Source: Actinomadura luzonensis (GTDB lineage Bacteria; Actinomycetota; Actinomycetes; Streptosporangiales; Streptosporangiaceae). Taken from it: a stretch of 64,000 bases of DNA. The position numbers and the translations under genes are program-made. The stretch lies in NCBI RefSeq assembly GCF_022664455.2, contig NZ_JAKRKC020000001.1, positions 434,001 to 498,000 of the forward strand, read 5' to 3'. Each line of letters starts with the position of its first letter. Position 1 is the stretch's first letter. The notes beneath the pieces were generated by a model. The model saw only the letters and a list, made by a program, of their open reading frames with translations. It ran no database searches and was not told where the DNA came from. Positions 53,586 to 62,126 of this stretch are shown here, piece by piece.

Positions 53586-54962
53586 ATGCCGAAGGTGGTG
53601 CTGCTCGACGGCGCCGGGCTGACCTGCGCGCAGGTCAGCGACGTCGCCCACGGCCTGGCCCGCGTCGAGCTCGGCCCGGCGGACCGGGCCCGGGCCGCGT
53701 GGGTCACCGCCCGCGAGCTGACCACCCCGGTGTACGGGCGCAGCACGGGGGCGGGGGCCAACAAGGACGTACCGGTGCAGGAACCGGGGCTCGACCTGCT
53801 GCGCAGCCACGCCGTCACGGCCGGGCCGCCGGTCGAGCCGGCCCGGGCGCGGGCGATGCTCGCGGTCCGGCTCAACCAGCTCGTGGCGGGCGGCTCGGGC
53901 ATCGACCCCGCCGTCCTGCCGGTGCTGGCGGACGCCGTCAACCACGGCTTCACGCCGCCGATCGGGACGTACGGGGCCATCGGCACCGGCGACCTGCCGG
54001 CCCTCGCCACCACGGCCCTGTGCCTCCTCGGCGAACTCCCCTGGCACCACTCCCCCTCCGGCGCCGCGGCCGGCCCTCACCCAGGGGACGTGGCCGAAGG
54101 GGCGCCCGCCGAGCCGCGGTTCGCGCTCGCCTCCGGGGACGCGTTGCCGTTCATCAGCTCGGGGGCCGCCACCCTGGCCGACGCCGCCCTCGCCTGCCAC
54201 CGCCTCCGCGGCCTGCTCGAAGCCGCGATCGGCGTCGCCGCCCTGTCGTTCACCGCCGTGGGGGCCTCCGCCGAGCCGCTGGCCGCCGCCGTGCAGGAGG
54301 CCCGCCCGCACGCCGGGCAGGCCGCCGTCGCCGCCCGGCTGCGCGGGCTTCTCGCCCGCGAGCAGGCCGCCCGCCTCCAGGACCCGTACGGCTTCCGCGC
54401 CTTCGCCCAGGTGCACGGGGCCGCCGTGGACGCCCTCGACCGCGCGACCGCCGCCGTCGAGACCGACCTGAACGCCGCCACCGAGAACCCGCTCTTCGCC
54501 GGCTCCCTGGCCTGGCACAACGGCAACTTCCACGCCGCCCCGATCGCCCTGGCCCTGGACGCCCTGCGCGCCGCCGTCGCCCACACGGCCCAGCTCGCCA
54601 CCGCCCGCCTGGCCACCCTTATGGACCCGGCCTACACCGGCCGCCACCGCTTCCTCGCCGACCGCCCGGGCGCGTCCGGCGTCCTGATCCTGGAGTACGT
54701 CGCGCAGGACGCCCTCGCCGAGCTGCGGCACCTCGCGAACCCGGTCACGACGGGCACGGCGGTCATCTCTCTCGGCGTCGAGGACCACGCCTCCTTCGCC
54801 GCCCAGGCCGCCCGGCACGCCCTGCGCTGCCTCGAACCGCTGGAGATCGTCCTGGCCTGCGAGCACGCCGCCGCCACTCGCGCCCTCCACCCCTCACCCC
54901 CGGACCGGCCCCTGACCACCGACCTCGCCACTTCCCGCCGAGCCCTCACCCACCCCGCCTGA
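53586..54962 (+). CDS. Aromatic amino acid lyase (HAL/PAL) superfamily protein lacking the MIO tripeptide
   Basis: The 458-residue protein follows the HAL/PAL plan. TTPVYGRSTGAGAN corresponds to the inner loop with the conserved Tyr, RLNQLVAGGSGID follows, and ENPLFAGSLAWHNGNFHAAP matches the NPxxF...GGNFH segment. However, GSVGASGDLAPLAH, whose Ala-Ser-Gly forms the MIO cofactor, is GTYGAIGTGDLPALA here (127-141). The Ser is gone and the loop is one residue short. It is also about 50 residues shorter than HAL. It may deaminate without MIO, act by another route, or be a non-catalytic homologue. Confidence 0.8.
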   Translation: MPKVVLLDGAGLTCAQVSDVAHGLARVELGPADRARAAWVTARELTTPVYGRSTGAGANKDVPVQEPGLDLLRSHAVTAGPPVEPARARAMLAVRLNQLVAGGSGIDPAVLPVLADAVNHGFTPPIGTYGAIGTGDLPALATTALCLLGELPWHHSPSGAAAGPHPGDVAEGAPAEPRFALASGDALPFISSGAATLADAALACHRLRGLLEAAIGVAALSFTAVGASAEPLAAAVQEARPHAGQAAVAARLRGLLAREQAARLQDPYGFRAFAQVHGAAVDALDRATAAVETDLNAATENPLFAGSLAWHNGNFHAAPIALALDALRAAVAHTAQLATARLATLMDPAYTGRHRFLADRPGASGVLILEYVAQDALAELRHLANPVTTGTAVISLGVEDHASFAAQAARHALRCLEPLEIVLACEHAAATRALHPSPPDRPLTTDLATSRRALTHPA

Positions 54963-54999
54963 CCCCCGGCCCCGCCCGGGTGACTCCGGGGTGGGTGGG

Positions 55000-55992
55000 T
55001 CAGGAGGGGTGGCGGGCGACGGAACCTCGTTCGCGGAGGGTCGGGGACTGGGTGACGCGGCGGCGGCGCACCGGCCCGTCGGCGGCGGCCGCGACGAGCC
55101 GGACGGCCGCCCGCACGATGCCGTCGATGTCCCAGTCGACGGTGGTCAGCCCCGGCGTCAGCAGCCCCGACATCGGGTGGTCGTCGTAGCCCATGACCGA
55201 CACGTCGCCCGGGATCGACAGCCCCAGCTCCTGCGCCGCCGCGTACACCCCGTAGGCGATGGAGTCGGCGAAGCAGAAGACGGCGCTGGGCCTGCGGGCG
55301 AGCAGGAGGTCGCGGGCGGACGCGGTGGCGGCGGCCAGCCCGTGGGGCGCGGTGGTGACCTCGATGTCCAGCCCCAGGCGGTCGGCCTCGGCGGTGACGT
55401 GGACGTCGGCGGGCCGGTCGGGGGTGCTGGCGCGGGTGGGGGTGAGGACGGCGATGCGGCGGTGGCCGAGGGCGCGCAGGTGCTCCAGGGCGAGGGTGAC
55501 GCCGCGCCGGTTGTCGAAGATGACCTCGCCCGCCGTGCCCGGCAGCGAGTCGCCGATCGCGACCACGGGCAGCGACGCGCACAGCTCCTTCCAGAACGCG
55601 GCCGACGGGTCGAGCGGCTGGACGATCATGCCGTCGACCCGCTGGTCGCGGAGCTGCTGGGCGAGGGCCCGCTCGCGGGCCGGGTCGCCGACCGCGTCGA
55701 GGATCAGGGCGTAGCGGTCCTTCTCCCGCAGCCCTCTGCTGATGCCGACGGCCAGCGACTGCTGCCACAGGTCTTCGAGCGAGCCGCAGAGCAGGCCGAT
55801 CATGCCGGTGCGCCCGCTGGCCAGGGCCCTGGCGATGGGGTCGGCCTCGTAGCCCAGCTCGGCCGCGGCGGCGCGGACGCGCTCCATCGTCTCCTCCGAC
55901 ACCTGCAGGCCGCGCAGCGCGTAGGAGACGGCCGCCGGCGACAGGCCGGTGGCCTGGGCCACTTCACGGATCGTGGCTCTCTTGCGAGGCAT
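55000..55992 (-). CDS. LacI-family transcriptional regulator
   Basis: The 330-residue protein has an N-terminal LacI helix-turn-helix (ATIREVAQATGLSPAAVSYA, hinge helix VRAAAAELGYEADPIARAL) and a periplasmic-binding-protein-like effector domain (GMIGLLCGSL; PVVAIGDSLPG; DVSVMGYDDHPMSGLLTPGL). It is divergent from the amidohydrolase-dioxygenase operon; LacI-type TGAA-N4-TTCA sites lie between them. It should repress that operon until an inducer, probably its substrate, binds. Confidence 0.9.
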   Translation of the reverse strand: MPRKRATIREVAQATGLSPAAVSYALRGLQVSEETMERVRAAAAELGYEADPIARALASGRTGMIGLLCGSLEDLWQQSLAVGISRGLREKDRYALILDAVGDPARERALAQQLRDQRVDGMIVQPLDPSAAFWKELCASLPVVAIGDSLPGTAGEVIFDNRRGVTLALEHLRALGHRRIAVLTPTRASTPDRPADVHVTAEADRLGLDIEVTTAPHGLAAATASARDLLLARRPSAVFCFADSIAYGVYAAAQELGLSIPGDVSVMGYDDHPMSGLLTPGLTTVDWDIDGIVRAAVRLVAAAADGPVRRRRVTQSPTLRERGSVARHPS

Positions 55993-56093
55993 TACGCCAG
56001 CCTATTGCCTGCCACCGACAGAAACCGGTGACGTAGGACGACCAGCCGGATACACCGGGCTTGCGCGCGGGCCGGGCGGGCGGCGCGACGGCG

Positions 56094-56099
56094 TTGACA
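56094..56099 (+). promoter_or_regulatory. -35 element TTGACA of the amidohydrolase operon promoter
   Basis: A consensus TTGACA is followed, at the expected spacing, by a weak TTCACT (56117-56122) that lies inside the LacI operator cluster. Repressor and RNA polymerase would compete directly. Confidence 0.5.
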
Positions 56100-56107
56100 G
56101 CCGCGAG

Positions 56108-56147
56108 GTGAAGCGGTTCACTGAACCGTATCACTGAAGCGTTTCAC
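56108..56147. promoter_or_regulatory. Two LacI-type operators plus overlapping palindrome
   Basis: TGAAGCGGTTCA (56109-56120) and TGAAGCGTTTCA (56135-56146) are 26 bp apart centre to centre. Between them, CGGTTCACTGAACCG (56114-56128) is a perfect 7-1-7 palindrome that overlaps the first site. The cluster lies between the LacI gene and the amidohydrolase operon and predicts strong cooperative repression. Confidence 0.8.
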
Positions 56148-56213
56148 AGGTTCGATTCCGCAGTGTAGGGTGTTTGCATGTAATACTAGTAGGAAATAGG
56201 GGAAGGAGTGATC

Positions 56214-57113
56214 GTGAGCGGCGGCGTGGACGTGCACCAGCACCTGTGGACGAGCGCGTTCGTCGAGGCGCTGCGGGCGCGCACCGCCCCGCCCCGCCTC
56301 GACGGCTGGACCCTGCTCCTCGACGGCGAGCCGCCGTACGAGGTGAACCCGGCCGACCACGAACGCCGCGACACCACCGGCCTGGACCTGGCGCTGGTGT
56401 CGCTGTCGAGCCCGCTCGGCATCGAGTTCCTGCCGCCCGAGGAGTGCCGCCCGCTGCTCGACGCCTACCACGAGGGCGCGCTGGCGCTCGGCGAGCCGTT
56501 CGGGGTGTGGGCGGCCACCTGCCACAGCGAGCCGGACCCGGACCTGCTGGCCGCCGACCTCGACCGCGGCTGCGCCGGGCTGCAGATCCCGGCCACGGCC
56601 GCGCCCGACGACCGGCTGCTGGAGGTGCTGACCGGCCGCGACCTGCCGCTGTTCGTGCATCCCGGCCCGGCGCGCGTCCCGGCCGGGGCGCCGGCGTGGT
56701 GGCCCGCTGTGGTGCCGTACGTGCAGCAGTTGCACGAGGCGTGGCACCACTTCCAAGCCGTCGTCCGGCCCCGGCACCCGCGGCTGCGCGTGTGCTTCGC
56801 GGCGCTCGCGGGCCTGGCGCCGCTGCACTCCGAACGGCTGATGGCGAGGGGCGGCGCCGGCCGGGGCCTGGTCGACCCCAACACCTTCGTCGAGACCTCC
56901 TCCTACGGGCCGCGGGCGATCGACGCGGTCGTCCGGGAGCTCGGCATCGACGTCGTCGTCAACGGCTCCGACGCCCCCTACGCCACCGCCCCCGACCCCG
57001 GCCTCGGCGCCGCCGCGGCCCACGCCATCCGCGTCACCAACCCCCGCCGCCTCCTGACCCCAGCACGGACAGGGGCGCCCGTTCCCGTTACCAGGAAGGA
57101 GACACTTACGTGA
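56214..57113 (+). CDS. Amidohydrolase-superfamily metal-dependent hydrolase
   Basis: The 299-residue TIM-barrel hydrolase has the metal-binding HxH in GGVDVHQHLW (about 6-9), a mid-barrel FVHPGPA His and the late Asp in VVVNGSDAPYA. It resembles the ACMSD/decarboxylase-like amidohydrolase 2 group. Substrates range from amides to aromatic carboxylates. GTG at 56214 is chosen because GGAAGGA lies 6 nt upstream, while GTG at 56208 abuts it. Its TGA overlaps the next GTG, so it is translationally coupled to the dioxygenase. LacI-controlled. Confidence 0.82.
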   Translation: MSGGVDVHQHLWTSAFVEALRARTAPPRLDGWTLLLDGEPPYEVNPADHERRDTTGLDLALVSLSSPLGIEFLPPEECRPLLDAYHEGALALGEPFGVWAATCHSEPDPDLLAADLDRGCAGLQIPATAAPDDRLLEVLTGRDLPLFVHPGPARVPAGAPAWWPAVVPYVQQLHEAWHHFQAVVRPRHPRLRVCFAALAGLAPLHSERLMARGGAGRGLVDPNTFVETSSYGPRAIDAVVRELGIDVVVNGSDAPYATAPDPGLGAAAAHAIRVTNPRRLLTPARTGAPVPVTRKETLT

Positions 57114-57655
57114 GCACCACCGCCACCGACCCGATCCAGCAGGCCGGCGGGGCCTGTGACGCCCTCCCCGAGCGCACGCTCGACCGGCGCGAGCTGCGTG
57201 ACCTGGTGGACCGGCTGGCCGCCAGCCCCGAGGAGTGGCGGGAGCTGGTGGACTTCCCCGACGACGGCGGCCGGCACTACGCCTCGCTGCACCGCGACGC
57301 GTACGTGGACGTGTGGGTCCTGTGCTGGCGTCCGGAGGACGACACCGGCTGGCACGACCACGACATCTCCTCGGGCGCGGTGCACGTGGTGCAGGGCGCG
57401 CTGCGGGAGTGCAACCCGCGCATCGGCGGCGAGCACCTGGAGACGGTGGTGCCCGAGGGGCAGTCGTTCTCGTTCGGGCCGGACCACATCCACCGGCTGA
57501 CCGGCGCGGTGGACCGCAGCGTGTCCATCCACGCCTACTCGCCGCCCCTGTGGCGGCTCGGGCAGTACTCGATCGACGGCACCGGCGTGATGCGCCGCGT
57601 GTCGGTGAGCTACGCCGACGAGCTGCGGCCGCTCGACGACGTCAACGTCGCCTGA
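57110..57655 (+). CDS. Cysteine dioxygenase family protein
   Basis: The 181-residue cupin has GWHDHDISSGAVHVVQGALRE, giving the two first iron-binding His, and FGPDHIHRLTGA, giving the third. The spacing fits thiol dioxygenases (cysteine or 3-mercaptopropionate dioxygenase). YSPPLWRLGQY near the C-terminus is the family Tyr segment. Such enzymes oxidise a thiol to a sulfinate with O2 and Fe(II). Coupling to the amidohydrolase suggests that hydrolysis releases a thiol that is then oxidised. The actual thiol is unknown. Confidence 0.85.
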   Translation: MSTTATDPIQQAGGACDALPERTLDRRELRDLVDRLAASPEEWRELVDFPDDGGRHYASLHRDAYVDVWVLCWRPEDDTGWHDHDISSGAVHVVQGALRECNPRIGGEHLETVVPEGQSFSFGPDHIHRLTGAVDRSVSIHAYSPPLWRLGQYSIDGTGVMRRVSVSYADELRPLDDVNVA

Positions 57656-57669
57656 TCGGGGCGCGCACG

Positions 57670-58338
57670 TCAGCGGGGACGCAGGACGCAGCAGCTTCCG
57701 CAGGGCTCCACGTCGGGGAGCGTGATCCACAGGCAGCAGGTCCTGCGGAAGTAGCCGTCGCCGCCCGGCTCGACCAGGCCGTCCACCGGCTGCCCCACCT
57801 GCCTGAGCAGCTCCATGTAGTCGCCGGGCACGACGGTGGTCAGCGGATGGGCGAACGCCTCCGCCGTCGAGCCCCACAGCGTGCGCTCGCCCACCTTGGC
57901 CCGGGCGCTGATCGCGGCGACGATCGGCCGCTGCGTCTCCGCCAGCGCCCCGGCGATGGCCTGCGGCCCGGTGATGGCCTCCGCGCCGCCGGCCCAGGTG
58001 ACGCTCGTGGCGGCGATCGTCACCCCGGCGCCGGACGGCTTGAACCAGGTCTCGGCGAGCCGCATGACCGGCACCCGCCCGTCCAGCGCCCAGCCGAGCG
58101 CCATGGGCAGCGTGTGCCAGTAGCCGAAGGTCTTCCAGAACAGCGCCGCGCCGACGTGCCGGGGGGCGTTCCAGCGCCGGGCCGTCTCGTCGATCAGCTC
58201 GTCCAGCAGCGTGTACGGCTCCCGCGTCAGCTCCGCGACCGGCGTCCAGGTCGCGTCGGGCTCGATGACGAGCTCCGGCTCGACGCCGATGACGCCGCCG
58301 CGCCCGTCGGCCATGCGGCGCAGCGTCTCGCTCAGCAC
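57670..58338 (-). CDS. FhuF-like (2Fe-2S)-binding ferric reductase family protein
   Basis: The 222-residue protein has the FhuF-type C-terminal iron-sulfur motif, RRTCCLWITLPDVEPCGSCC (C-C-x10-C-x2-C). A body like siderophore-ferric reductases includes WNAPRHVGAALFWKTFGYWH and VTWAGG. These reduce Fe(III)-siderophore in the cytosol. GTG at 58338 is chosen because GAGGAAGGGG lies 9 nt upstream; GTG at 58371 would overlap the upstream MFS gene by 17 bp. Probably co-transcribed with it. No siderophore genes are nearby. Confidence 0.8.
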   Translation of the reverse strand: MLSETLRRMADGRGGVIGVEPELVIEPDATWTPVAELTREPYTLLDELIDETARRWNAPRHVGAALFWKTFGYWHTLPMALGWALDGRVPVMRLAETWFKPSGAGVTIAATSVTWAGGAEAITGPQAIAGALAETQRPIVAAISARAKVGERTLWGSTAEAFAHPLTTVVPGDYMELLRQVGQPVDGLVEPGGDGYFRRTCCLWITLPDVEPCGSCCVLRPR

Positions 58339-58354
58339 GCCCCGAACCCCTTCC

Positions 58355-59527
58355 TCATCGGCCGGCCGCACCCAAGGTAGCAGGGCGGCCGGCGAGCCAG
58401 CCGGCCACGAGCTGCGCCACCAGCACGCCCAGGATCACCACCAGCGGCACCGTCCAGCCGCCGGACAGCTCGCGCAGATAGCCGAAGAGCAGCGGGCCGA
58501 GCGCCGCGATCACGTACCCGACGGACTGGGCCACGGCCGACAGCGCCGTCACCGCCGCAGGGTCCGCCGGGCGCAGCGCGATGATGAGCAGCGCCAGCGC
58601 GAACGACGCGCCCTGCCCGATGCCGAGCACCACCATCCACAACCAGGGGACGGTGGTCGGGGCCAGCAGCACGCCGAGGTAGCCGAGCACGGTCAGCACG
58701 CCCGCACCCACCACGTACGGCACCTGCGAGGCCCGCCGCCCGGCCAGCACGGGGATCGCGAGCGAGGCGGCAACCTGGACCAGGTTCGTCAGGCTGAGCA
58801 GGTAGCCGGCCTGGTCGGCGGGCAGGCCCCGCTCCATGAGGATCGTCGGCAGCCAGGCCAGGACGACGTAGAAGGTGAGCGACTGCAGGCCCATCAGGGC
58901 GGTGACGTACCAGGTGACGCGGCTGCGCAGGACGACGCCGAAGGGCCGCGGGCCGCCCTGCGGGCCGCTCCGCCTGCTGAGCGCCTGCGGCAGCCAGAGC
59001 AGCGCCGCGAGCAGGGCGGGCACGGCCAGCAGCGCCGTCACCCCGCGCCAGCCGAACCCGGTCAGGCGCTCGAGCGGGACCACCGCGGCCGAGGCGGCGG
59101 CCGCGCCGGCCACCACGGCGGAGACGTAGACGCCGGTCATCACGTTGATGCGGGACGGGAAGTGCTGCTTGACGACGCCCGGCATGGAGACGTTCATGAC
59201 GGCGATCGCGGTGGCGGCCAGGGCCGAGCCGAGGTAGAGCACGGGCGCGCCGTCGAGGCCGCGGAGCGCCACCCCGCAGGCGATGACGAGCAGCCCGGCG
59301 AGCAGCGTGCGGTCGAGCCCGATGCGCCGCGCCAGCAGGGGCGCGACCGCGCCGAACACGCCCAGGCAGACGACCATGACCGTGGTGATCGCGCCGCCGC
59401 CCGCGGGCGACAGGCCCACGTCGTCCATGATCTCGTCGAGGAGAGGGGAGACACCGGCGATGGCCGGGCGCAGGTTGAGCGCGGTCAGGACGAACCCGGC
59501 CATGAGCACCGCTGATCGCAAGGACAT
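58355..59527 (-). CDS. MFS transporter, CynX/NimT family
   Basis: The 390-residue protein has 12 predicted helices and opens with the CynX/NimT signature ALNLRPAIAGVSPLLDEIM. Helix 1-4 motifs LARRIGLDRTLLAGLLVIA and a mid-protein cytosolic loop follow. Members move cyanate, nitroimidazoles or other small anions. ATG at 59527 is used; a GTG at 59545 would add six residues. It is divergent from a LacI regulator over a perfect GACAACGTTGTC palindrome, which suggests repression. Confidence 0.87.
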   Translation of the reverse strand: MSLRSAVLMAGFVLTALNLRPAIAGVSPLLDEIMDDVGLSPAGGGAITTVMVVCLGVFGAVAPLLARRIGLDRTLLAGLLVIACGVALRGLDGAPVLYLGSALAATAIAVMNVSMPGVVKQHFPSRINVMTGVYVSAVVAGAAAASAAVVPLERLTGFGWRGVTALLAVPALLAALLWLPQALSRRSGPQGGPRPFGVVLRSRVTWYVTALMGLQSLTFYVVLAWLPTILMERGLPADQAGYLLSLTNLVQVAASLAIPVLAGRRASQVPYVVGAGVLTVLGYLGVLLAPTTVPWLWMVVLGIGQGASFALALLIIALRPADPAAVTALSAVAQSVGYVIAALGPLLFGYLRELSGGWTVPLVVILGVLVAQLVAGWLAGRPATLGAAGR

Positions 59528-59553
59528 GGGGCACCACTCTGGCACATACCGGT

Positions 59554-59565
59554 GACAACGTTGTC
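59554..59565. promoter_or_regulatory. 12-bp LacI-type operator GACAACGTTGTC
   Basis: A perfect palindrome with a central CG, the hallmark of LacI-family sites, lies in the 68-bp space between the divergent MFS and LacI genes. It probably controls both. Confidence 0.75.
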
Positions 59566-59595
59566 TACCCCCGTCCCGTGAGACATGATCCTGGC

Positions 59596-60579
59596 GTGAG
59601 ACCGACGATGAAGGACGTCGCCACGGCGGCGGGCGTGGCGCTGAAGACCGTCTCGCGCGTCGTCAACGGCGAGCCGGGCGTGCACCCGGCGACCGCCGAG
59701 CGCGTCCGCGCGGCCATCGACCGGCTGGGCTACAGCCGCAACGAGAGCGCGCGGGTGCTGCGCAGAGGCAGGACGGCCACGATCGGTCTGGTCATCGAGG
59801 ACGTCGCCGACCCGTTCTACGCGGGCCTGAGCCGGGCCGTCGAGGAGGTCGTGATCGCCCACGACTGCCTGCTGCTCAGCGGCTCCTCAGGGGAGGAGCC
59901 GGGGCGCGAGAGGGAGCTGGTCGAGACGTTCTGCGCGCGGCGGGTGGACGGGCTCATCATCGTCCCGGCCGGGGACGACCACACCTACCTGCGGCCGGAG
60001 CTGGAGGCGGGCACCAAGGTCGCCTTCGCCGACCGGCCGCCCGGGGCGGGGCTCGCCGCCGACACCGTGCTCGCCGACAACGCGGGCGGGGCCGGGCAGG
60101 CCGTACGCCACCTGCTGGAGCACGGCCACCACCGCATCGCCTTCCTCGGCGACGCCCCCGGCATCTTCACCGCCGCCGAACGGCACCGCGGCTACCGCGA
60201 CGCGCTCGGCGGCCTGTACGACGCGCGCCTGGTCGCGATGCGCCCGCCCGCGCCGGAGACGATGCGGGCCGACCTGGAGCGCATGTTCGCCCTGGACCGG
60301 CCGCCCACCGCGCTCTTCACCGGCAACGGGAGGTGCACGGTGGCCGCCCTGCGGGCACTGGCCGGTCAACGGCCGGTCGCGCTGGTCGGCTTCGACGACT
60401 TCGAGCTGGCGGACCTGCTGCGGCCGGGAGTGACGGTCGTGGTGCAGGACCCGGCGTGGATGGGGCGGGTGGCGGCCGAGCTGCTGTTCCGGCGGCTGCG
60501 GGGGGACGTCGGGCCGCCCGAGCACATCCAGCTCCCGGTGCGGCTCGTCGCGCGCGGCTCGGGCGAACTCCCACCCTGA
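59596..60579 (+). CDS. LacI-family transcriptional regulator
   Basis: The 327-residue protein has a LacI helix-turn-helix (TMKDVATAAGVALKTVSRVV, hinge RVRAAIDRLGYSRNESARVL) and an effector domain (ATIGLVIEDVADPFYAGLSR; GTKVAFADRPP; VALVGFDDFELADLLRPGVT). It is divergent from the CynX-type transporter and probably represses it through the GACAACGTTGTC site. GTG at 59596 is chosen; an earlier GTG at 59578 adds six residues. Confidence 0.9.
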   Translation: MRPTMKDVATAAGVALKTVSRVVNGEPGVHPATAERVRAAIDRLGYSRNESARVLRRGRTATIGLVIEDVADPFYAGLSRAVEEVVIAHDCLLLSGSSGEEPGRERELVETFCARRVDGLIIVPAGDDHTYLRPELEAGTKVAFADRPPGAGLAADTVLADNAGGAGQAVRHLLEHGHHRIAFLGDAPGIFTAAERHRGYRDALGGLYDARLVAMRPPAPETMRADLERMFALDRPPTALFTGNGRCTVAALRALAGQRPVALVGFDDFELADLLRPGVTVVVQDPAWMGRVAAELLFRRLRGDVGPPEHIQLPVRLVARGSGELPP

Positions 60580-60622
60580 CACCCCTGCGACTGCGGCACC
60601 CGGCCCGGCGAAGGGGTGGGAG
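60568..60622. terminator. Possible long-loop hairpin at the end of the LacI gene
   Basis: CTCCCACCC (60568-60576, including the final Pro codons) and GGGTGGGAG (60614-60622) are perfect 9-bp arms around a 37-nt loop, without a T tract. The rest of the spacer to 60774 contains several degenerate GCGAAGGGG copies (near 60609, 60657, 60696 and 60759) and no gene. Confidence 0.35.
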
Positions 60623-60774
60623 TCGACCCGTCAGCGGGGGGAGGTCGGTCAGGGAGCGAAGGGGCGCGGCGACCGGTCAAAGGACCGGCGGGCCGCGAAG
60701 GGGTGGCGCTCGCACACACGACCGACAGGCGCAGAGGAGTGGGACCGGTCAAGAGGGCCGAAGGGCGGCGGGGG

Positions 60775-62067
60775 TCAGGGGTGGGGGTGGGCGGGTTGCG
60801 GGTGCGGGGTGGGCGCGGGGGGCGGGCGCAGGACGCCGGCCAGCGCCAGCGCCACCAGGACGCCCCCGCCCCCCGCGACCGCGATCGCGGCCCCCGGCCC
60901 CAGGGCCTCGCCGAGCGCGCCGATGAGCGCCGCGCCCACCGCCTGCCCCGTCATCAGCCCCGCCGACTGCAGCCCGAACGCCTGCCCGCGCACCTCCTCG
61001 GGCACCGCGTCCACGAACCGCCGCTGCAACCCGAGCTGGTACGCCAGCCCGGCCGCGCCCAGCCCCGCCAGGACCGCGGCCCAGCCGATGCCGGGCGCGA
61101 GCGCGAAGCCGATCCAGGGCACCCCGAGCAGCGCCGCCAGCGGCAGCGACAGCCGCTCGCGCAGCTCCGGCCGCGCGAACCGGCCCACGACGAACTCCCC
61201 CACCGCCATCCCGCCCGCGGCCGCCGCCAGCACCACTCCGGCCCGTCCCTGGCCGCCGAGGTAGGGCACGACCATGGCCTCGGCCCCGGCCAGGCACACG
61301 CAGGGCAGCCAGCCGGCGAGCAGCAGCCCCCGCACCCGCCGGTCCCGGACCAGCCGCCGGTTGACCCGCAACGTCTCCCGCACGGCCCCGCCCCACCCGC
61401 CGCCCCGGCGCCCGCCGGGCCGCCCGGACTCGCCGCCGCCGCCCGCCGCACTCGAAGCGCGCCCGCCGCCGTCCGCCGCGACCCGGGCGGGCCGGTAGGG
61501 CAGGCCCACGCGCAGCACCACCGCCGCCACCGCCGACAACGCCGCCGTGACGGCCAGCGCCCCCGACGGCCCGGCGAAGGCCAGGAACGCGCCCCCGGCC
61601 GCCAGCCCCACGATCTGCGCGCTCGCCGAGGCCACGTTGAGCACCGACCGCCCGAGCACGAACGCGTCCCCGGGCAGCACCTCGGGCAGCATCGCCGCCC
61701 GCGCCGCCAGGAACACCGGCGAGAACAGCCCGGCGGCCAGCACGACCGCGAGCAGCGCCCACACCGGCAGCCCCGCGTACGCGAGCACCAGGCAGGTCAC
61801 CGCCCGCACCAGCTCACCGGCGATCATCAGCGCCCGCGGCGCCACCCGGTCGGCCAGTGACAGCAGCAGCAGCCCGCCCACGATGAACGGCAGCCAGCCC
61901 GCCATGTACGCCGCCGCCGACAGCCCGGCGGACCCGGTCCTGGCGTACACCAGCACGGACAGCGCCAGCATCTTGATCACGTCCCCGGCGATGAGCAGCA
62001 CGAAGCTGCCGAACAGCACCCGGAACTCCCTGACGGCGAACACCTCGCCGAACGTCGCGCCCTTCAC
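60775..62067 (-). CDS. MFS transporter (enterobactin-exporter/drug-efflux-like)
   Basis: The 430-residue protein has 11-12 helices (LFGSFVLLIAGDVIKMLALS; AAYMAGWLPFIVGGLLLLSL; LALAGVLRPP at the end). A central Gly/Ser/Arg-rich loop at about 200-225 separates the two halves, and the C-terminus is proline/histidine-rich. Such transporters export drugs or metabolites by proton antiport. The GTG start is 60 bp from the divergent DUF5937 regulator, which probably controls it. Confidence 0.85.
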   Translation of the reverse strand: MKGATFGEVFAVREFRVLFGSFVLLIAGDVIKMLALSVLVYARTGSAGLSAAAYMAGWLPFIVGGLLLLSLADRVAPRALMIAGELVRAVTCLVLAYAGLPVWALLAVVLAAGLFSPVFLAARAAMLPEVLPGDAFVLGRSVLNVASASAQIVGLAAGGAFLAFAGPSGALAVTAALSAVAAVVLRVGLPYRPARVAADGGGRASSAAGGGGESGRPGGRRGGGWGGAVRETLRVNRRLVRDRRVRGLLLAGWLPCVCLAGAEAMVVPYLGGQGRAGVVLAAAAGGMAVGEFVVGRFARPELRERLSLPLAALLGVPWIGFALAPGIGWAAVLAGLGAAGLAYQLGLQRRFVDAVPEEVRGQAFGLQSAGLMTGQAVGAALIGALGEALGPGAAIAVAGGGGVLVALALAGVLRPPPAPTPHPQPAHPHP

Positions 62068-62114
62068 CCGACCGATGCTGCGGAACGCGCGCCCAGCAGC
62101 GCGACTTCTTCGGA

Positions 62115-62120
62115 TATAAC
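62115..62120 (+). promoter_or_regulatory. -10 box (TATAAC) of leaderless DUF5937 regulator mRNA
   Basis: TATAAC is followed after 6 nt by the GTG at 62127 with no Shine-Dalgarno, a clear leaderless arrangement. Confidence 0.6.
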
Positions 62121-62126
62121 CGAAAG

